DNA from: VAZQ01 sp963721005
GTDB lineage: Bacteria > Pseudomonadota > Alphaproteobacteria > Rhizobiales > Xanthobacteraceae
DNA: 64,000 nucleotides
Direction: 5' to 3'
Assembly: GCA_963721005.1 (NCBI GenBank)
Contig: CAVRHR010000004.1
Coordinates: 248,001-312,000 of the forward strand
This document shows positions 61,269-64,000 of this stretch, in pieces (the first letter of the stretch is position 1; the number at the start of each line of letters is the position of its first letter). Below the pieces are notes generated by a model, which ran no database searches, was not told the DNA's origin, and saw nothing but the letters and a program-made list of their open reading frames with translations. Made by a program: the position numbers and the translations under genes.

Positions 61269-61652
61269 ATGGGATCCGATGAGCCCTCTCAACGGCCGCC
61301 ATGGATGCCGGCATCCGACGAATCGGATGGGCCGCCAGCCTGGGATCAAGATGAAGCTGATTGGCTGATCGGAAAATACGCTCTGGTAGGGGTGACATAT
61401 TTGGCGTCTGATGGTGTGACGGTGAGTTCGCAAGGGCAATATCACGGCAGAATCGTGAGTGCAGAGCAAAGCAGGGGATTTGCGATTGAATGCGAAGGTG
61501 CTTGGGCCGGTAAGACAATGGGACTTCCGCCTGTTCTGAGTGCGTTTCGTCTGGCCAATCCTGGAGAATACAAACTTCGGTCGACTGGTGAGGTGGTTAA
61601 GGATCCCGATGTTTTGGCCACGTGGTCGATCGTTGAGCCTTCAAGATCGTAG
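61269..61652 (+). CDS. Hypothetical protein inserted between sucB and lpd
   Basis: 127 residues; AGAGG 5 bases before ATG 61269. Acidic N-terminus rich in Pro/Asp/Trp (MPASDESDGPPAWDQDEADW), then a beta-rich domain: WLIGKYALVGVTYLASDG, QGQYHGRIVSAEQSRGFAIE, LANPGEYKLRSTGEVV and VLATWSI. No domain recognised; no signal or membrane span. Base composition is visibly lower in G+C than sucB and lpd, and codons are less biased, which suggests acquisition. It may be soluble and unrelated to the TCA cycle. Confidence 0.75.
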   Translation: MGSDEPSQRPPWMPASDESDGPPAWDQDEADWLIGKYALVGVTYLASDGVTVSSQGQYHGRIVSAEQSRGFAIECEGAWAGKTMGLPPVLSAFRLANPGEYKLRSTGEVVKDPDVLATWSIVEPSRS

Positions 61653-61704
61653 CCGAGCGTAAGCAATTTCTCATTGCTTCGTGTAAGTTAGGAAAATCGG
61701 TTTC

Positions 61705-63105
61705 ATGCCCTACGATCTGGTCGTCATCGGCTCCGGTCCCGGCGGTTATGTCTGCGCCATCCGGGCGGCGCAGCTCGGCATGAAGGTGGCGGTGGTCGAG
61801 AAGGACGCCACCTTGGGCGGCACCTGTCTCAATGTGGGCTGCATTCCATCGAAAGCCTTGCTGCATGCCTCGGAGCTGTTCGAGGAGGCCGGGCACGCGT
61901 TCGCCCGCATGGGTATCAAAGTAGGTGATCCCAAGCTCGATCTTGGCGCCATGATGAAATTCAAGGACGAGGGCGTCGACGGCAACGTCAAGGGCGTGGC
62001 CTTCCTGTTCAAGAAGAACAAGATCGAGAGCTTTCACGGTTTCGGCCAGATCGCCGGCATCGGCATGGTCGAGGTCAAGGGCGCCGACGGCAAGTCCCGG
62101 ATGCTCGACACCAAGGCGATCGTGATCGCCACCGGCTCGGACGTGGCGCGGCTGCGCGGCGTCACCATCGACGAGAAGCGCATCGTGTCCTCGACCGGCG
62201 CGCTGGTGCTCGACAAAGTGCCGCGGCGGCTCCTGATCGTGGGCGCCGGCGTGATCGGGCTCGAGCTCGGCTCGGTCTGGCGGCGGCTGGGCGCGCAGGT
62301 GACCGTGGTAGAATTCCTCGACCGGGTGCTGCCCGGCATGGACGGCGAGGTCGGCCGCCAGTTCCAGCGCTTGCTGGAGAAGCAGGGCATCGTGTTTCAT
62401 CTGTCCGCCAAGGTGACCTCGGTCGACAGTTCCGGCCCCAGCCTCAAGGCGCGGGTCGAGCCCGCCGCCGGCGGCGCCGCGCAGACCATGGAGGCCGACG
62501 TGATCCTGGTCGCCATCGGCCGCGTGGCCTTCACCGAAGGCCTCGGGCTCGAGACCGTGGGGGTGCAGAAAGACAATCGCGGCCGCGTCGTGGTGGACCA
62601 GCATTTCGCCACCCACGCGCCCGGCATCTACGCGATCGGCGACGCGATTGCGGGGCCGATGCTGGCCCACAAGGCCGAGGACGAAGGCGTGGCGGTCGCC
62701 GAGATTTTGGCGGGCCAAGCCGGCCATGTGAACTACGACGTGATCCCCAACGTGGTCTATACGGCGCCCGAGGTCGCTTCGGTGGGCAAGACCGAGGAGG
62801 AGCTCAAGGAAGCCGGCGTCGCCTACAAGTCAGGAAAGTTTCCGTTCACCGCCAACGGTCGCGCCAAGGTCAATCATCAGACCGATGGCTTCGTGAAGAT
62901 CCTGGCGGATGCGAAAACCGACCGCGTGCTCGGCGTGCATATCGTGGGGGCGGACGCCGGCAACATGATCGCGGAGGCCGCCGTCGCCATGGAGTTCGGC
63001 GCCGCCGCCGAAGACATCGCCCGCACCTGCCACGCCCATCCGACCTTGAGCGAAGCAGTGAAGGAAGCAGCCATGGCGGTGGACAAGCGCGCGATCAGCA
63101 TGTGA
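61705..63105 (+). CDS. lpd: Dihydrolipoyl dehydrogenase (E3)
   Basis: 466 residues. FAD motif VIGSGPGGYVCAIRAAQLGM, redox disulfide GGTCLNVGCIPSKALL, NAD motif IVGAGVIGLELGSVWRRLG, and C-terminal catalytic His-Glu in CHAHPTLSEAVKEA. Completes the 2-oxoglutarate dehydrogenase complex of sucA-sucB. Conserved start MPYDLVVIGSGPGGYV. Preceded by the unrelated 127-residue gene. Confidence 0.97.
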   Translation: MPYDLVVIGSGPGGYVCAIRAAQLGMKVAVVEKDATLGGTCLNVGCIPSKALLHASELFEEAGHAFARMGIKVGDPKLDLGAMMKFKDEGVDGNVKGVAFLFKKNKIESFHGFGQIAGIGMVEVKGADGKSRMLDTKAIVIATGSDVARLRGVTIDEKRIVSSTGALVLDKVPRRLLIVGAGVIGLELGSVWRRLGAQVTVVEFLDRVLPGMDGEVGRQFQRLLEKQGIVFHLSAKVTSVDSSGPSLKARVEPAAGGAAQTMEADVILVAIGRVAFTEGLGLETVGVQKDNRGRVVVDQHFATHAPGIYAIGDAIAGPMLAHKAEDEGVAVAEILAGQAGHVNYDVIPNVVYTAPEVASVGKTEEELKEAGVAYKSGKFPFTANGRAKVNHQTDGFVKILADAKTDRVLGVHIVGADAGNMIAEAAVAMEFGAAAEDIARTCHAHPTLSEAVKEAAMAVDKRAISM

Positions 63106-63115
63106 GGCGGATGGC

Positions 63116-63682
63116 ATGACCGCAGGTGCTGCCTCGCTGATGCGCCGTGTGGCGCGCCCGTTCCTGATTCTGCTCGCCTTGCTGTTCCTGCTCGAGGCGT
63201 GGCTGTGGACCCGTCTCGAGCCGATCGTCGCCTGGGCGGTCGGCCTCATTCCGCTGCAGGGGCTCAAGGCCCGGATCGCCGCCGCGATCAAGCGCTTGTC
63301 GCCGGCCGCCACCCTGATCGTGTTCGCGATTCCGTTCGTGGTGCTGTTCCCGCTCAAGTTTCTCGAGTTCTGGCTGCTGGCGCACCGCCATTGGGTGGGC
63401 GCCGTCCTGACGCTCATTGCCGCGAAGCTCCTGGGGCTCGGCATCACCGCCTTCGTTTTCACGGCGGCGCGGCCGAAGCTCCTGCGGATGCCCTGGTTCG
63501 CGCGCTTCTACGAATGGGTGATGTGGCTGCTCGCGTGCGCCCACGCGCTGGTCGATCCGCTCAAGGAGCGCATCAGGAGGTGGCTGCGCATGTTCTCGCC
63601 GGCGCGCGCCGGGCGCGCCGGTCGGTTGTTCCGGCGCATCCCCGCCGCATGCAGGGCACGCGGCCGGCGGTTTGATACTTAG
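63116..63682 (+). CDS. Membrane protein of unknown function
   Basis: 188 residues with three to four hydrophobic spans (about 12-30, 61-84, 92-118, 135-152). The block PLQGLKARIAAAIKRLSPAA and the phrase VFAIPFVVLFPLKFLEFWLL look distinctive; the C-terminus is very basic (RIRRWLRMFSPARAGRAGRL). No named domain recognised. Starts 11 bases after the lpd stop, so co-transcribed. Its stop overlaps the convergent DUF4337 stop. Confidence 0.78.
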   Translation: MTAGAASLMRRVARPFLILLALLFLLEAWLWTRLEPIVAWAVGLIPLQGLKARIAAAIKRLSPAATLIVFAIPFVVLFPLKFLEFWLLAHRHWVGAVLTLIAAKLLGLGITAFVFTAARPKLLRMPWFARFYEWVMWLLACAHALVDPLKERIRRWLRMFSPARAGRAGRLFRRIPAACRARGRRFDT

Positions 63683-64000
63683 TGTCCGGCCACCGGACCG
63701 GCATGCTCGAACCAATGTTGCAGGTGCTCCAACGTCTCGGGCGCAAACAATCCAAAGCCCGTGAACATGAGCCCGATCGCGCCGAGACCGGCGGCGCCAT
63801 AAACCAGTGCCAGCAGGCCGGTGATGACCGATGCCGACGCCAGCACGATGCCGATCTGGAAGGCGGCGGAAGCCAGCTCGTAGTTCTCATATTTTGCGAG
63901 ATTGGTATCGCGCTGGAGCTCGAGCTCCTGGGCGCGCCGGGTGAGCTCCTTGCGGCCTTCGTTGGTCGAGGGTTCCGACTCGTAGCGATCGATAGTTTTT
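63679..64000 (-). CDS. DUF4337-type membrane protein, 5' end cut by window edge
   Basis: Frame open from the right edge to the TAA at 63679-63681; about 107 residues visible. The upstream part is charged and helical (ESEPSTNEGRKELTRRAQEL, a likely coiled coil), then ENYELASAAFQIGIVLASAS, a second span GLLALVYGAAGLGAIGLMFT and the tail HLQHWFEHAGPVAGH. This matches the C-terminal half of DUF4337 proteins; the N-terminal span lies outside the window. Function unknown. Confidence 0.75.
   Translation of the reverse strand, partial: KTIDRYESEPSTNEGRKELTRRAQELELQRDTNLAKYENYELASAAFQIGIVLASASVITGLLALVYGAAGLGAIGLMFTGFGLFAPETLEHLQHWFEHAGPVAGH

Overview
The window is one continuous piece of G+C-rich chromosome. 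Its gene order and protein sequences point to an alphaproteobacterium of the Rhizobiales (Hyphomicrobiales), near the Bradyrhizobium/Xanthobacteraceae group. The clues are a ybeY-phoH-miaB block, a tsaB-rimI pair next to a nifU-like gene, a dapF-mtaB / ftsY-yciB / ccmABCD-dsbE / acnA block, and an mdh-sucC-sucD-sucA-sucB-lpd run. Both ends are cut: YbeY at the left and a DUF4337 membrane protein at the right. I saw no rRNA, tRNA, CRISPR array, phage gene or transposase.

Layout. 1-9.2 kb is mostly housekeeping on the minus strand (ybeY, phoH, miaB, rimI, tsaB, nifU-like, universal stress protein, trpS), interrupted by a secreted cytochrome c / beta-propeller pair. 9.4-13.2 kb holds a PfkB kinase, a 69-residue protein, proB and obgE. 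13.2-27.5 kb is an accessory region lying between obgE and its usual partners rplU-rpmA (29.2-30.1 kb). It carries a metallophosphatase/cupredoxin/ECF sigma/anti-sigma group, a six-gene operon of secreted and membrane proteins (DUF6152, two DUF6644 and three related secreted proteins), a Popeye-like cNMP-binding membrane protein, a fourth secreted relative, asnS, a heme-type ferric-reductase-like protein and a secreted phosphodiesterase. 27.5-46.5 kb returns to core functions: ribosomal L21/L27, DapF, MtaB, RluA-type synthase, FtsY, YciB, cytochrome c maturation, aconitase, DUF1223, DUF2794 and BI-1. 46.8-53 kb has an ABC exporter pair next to a divergent SGNH esterase, then ThpR and ZapE. 53-63.1 kb is the lower TCA cycle (malate dehydrogenase, succinyl-CoA synthetase, complete 2-oxoglutarate dehydrogenase).

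Most notable. (1) A 485-bp unit sits between sucC and sucD. It is a DUF559 (PD-(D/E)XK-like) gene enclosed by near-perfect inverted repeats of about 57 bp, and the right repeat encodes the protein's C-terminus; it looks like a small nuclease-bearing mobile unit. (2) The DUF6152/DUF6644/secreted-paralog operon looks like an uncharacterised envelope system, possibly metal-related: the predicted mature DUF6152 protein begins His-His, and the DUF6644 proteins carry conserved membrane histidines. (3) Three otherwise intact genes (4742, 26123, 49551) each carry one extra A on the plus strand. In two of them, removing it restores a GACTC (GANTC) site, the CcrM methylation target, so read errors at methylated sites are a serious alternative to true pseudogenes. 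(4) Several families of short palindromic intergenic repeats are present, one supplying the stop codon of a neighbouring gene.
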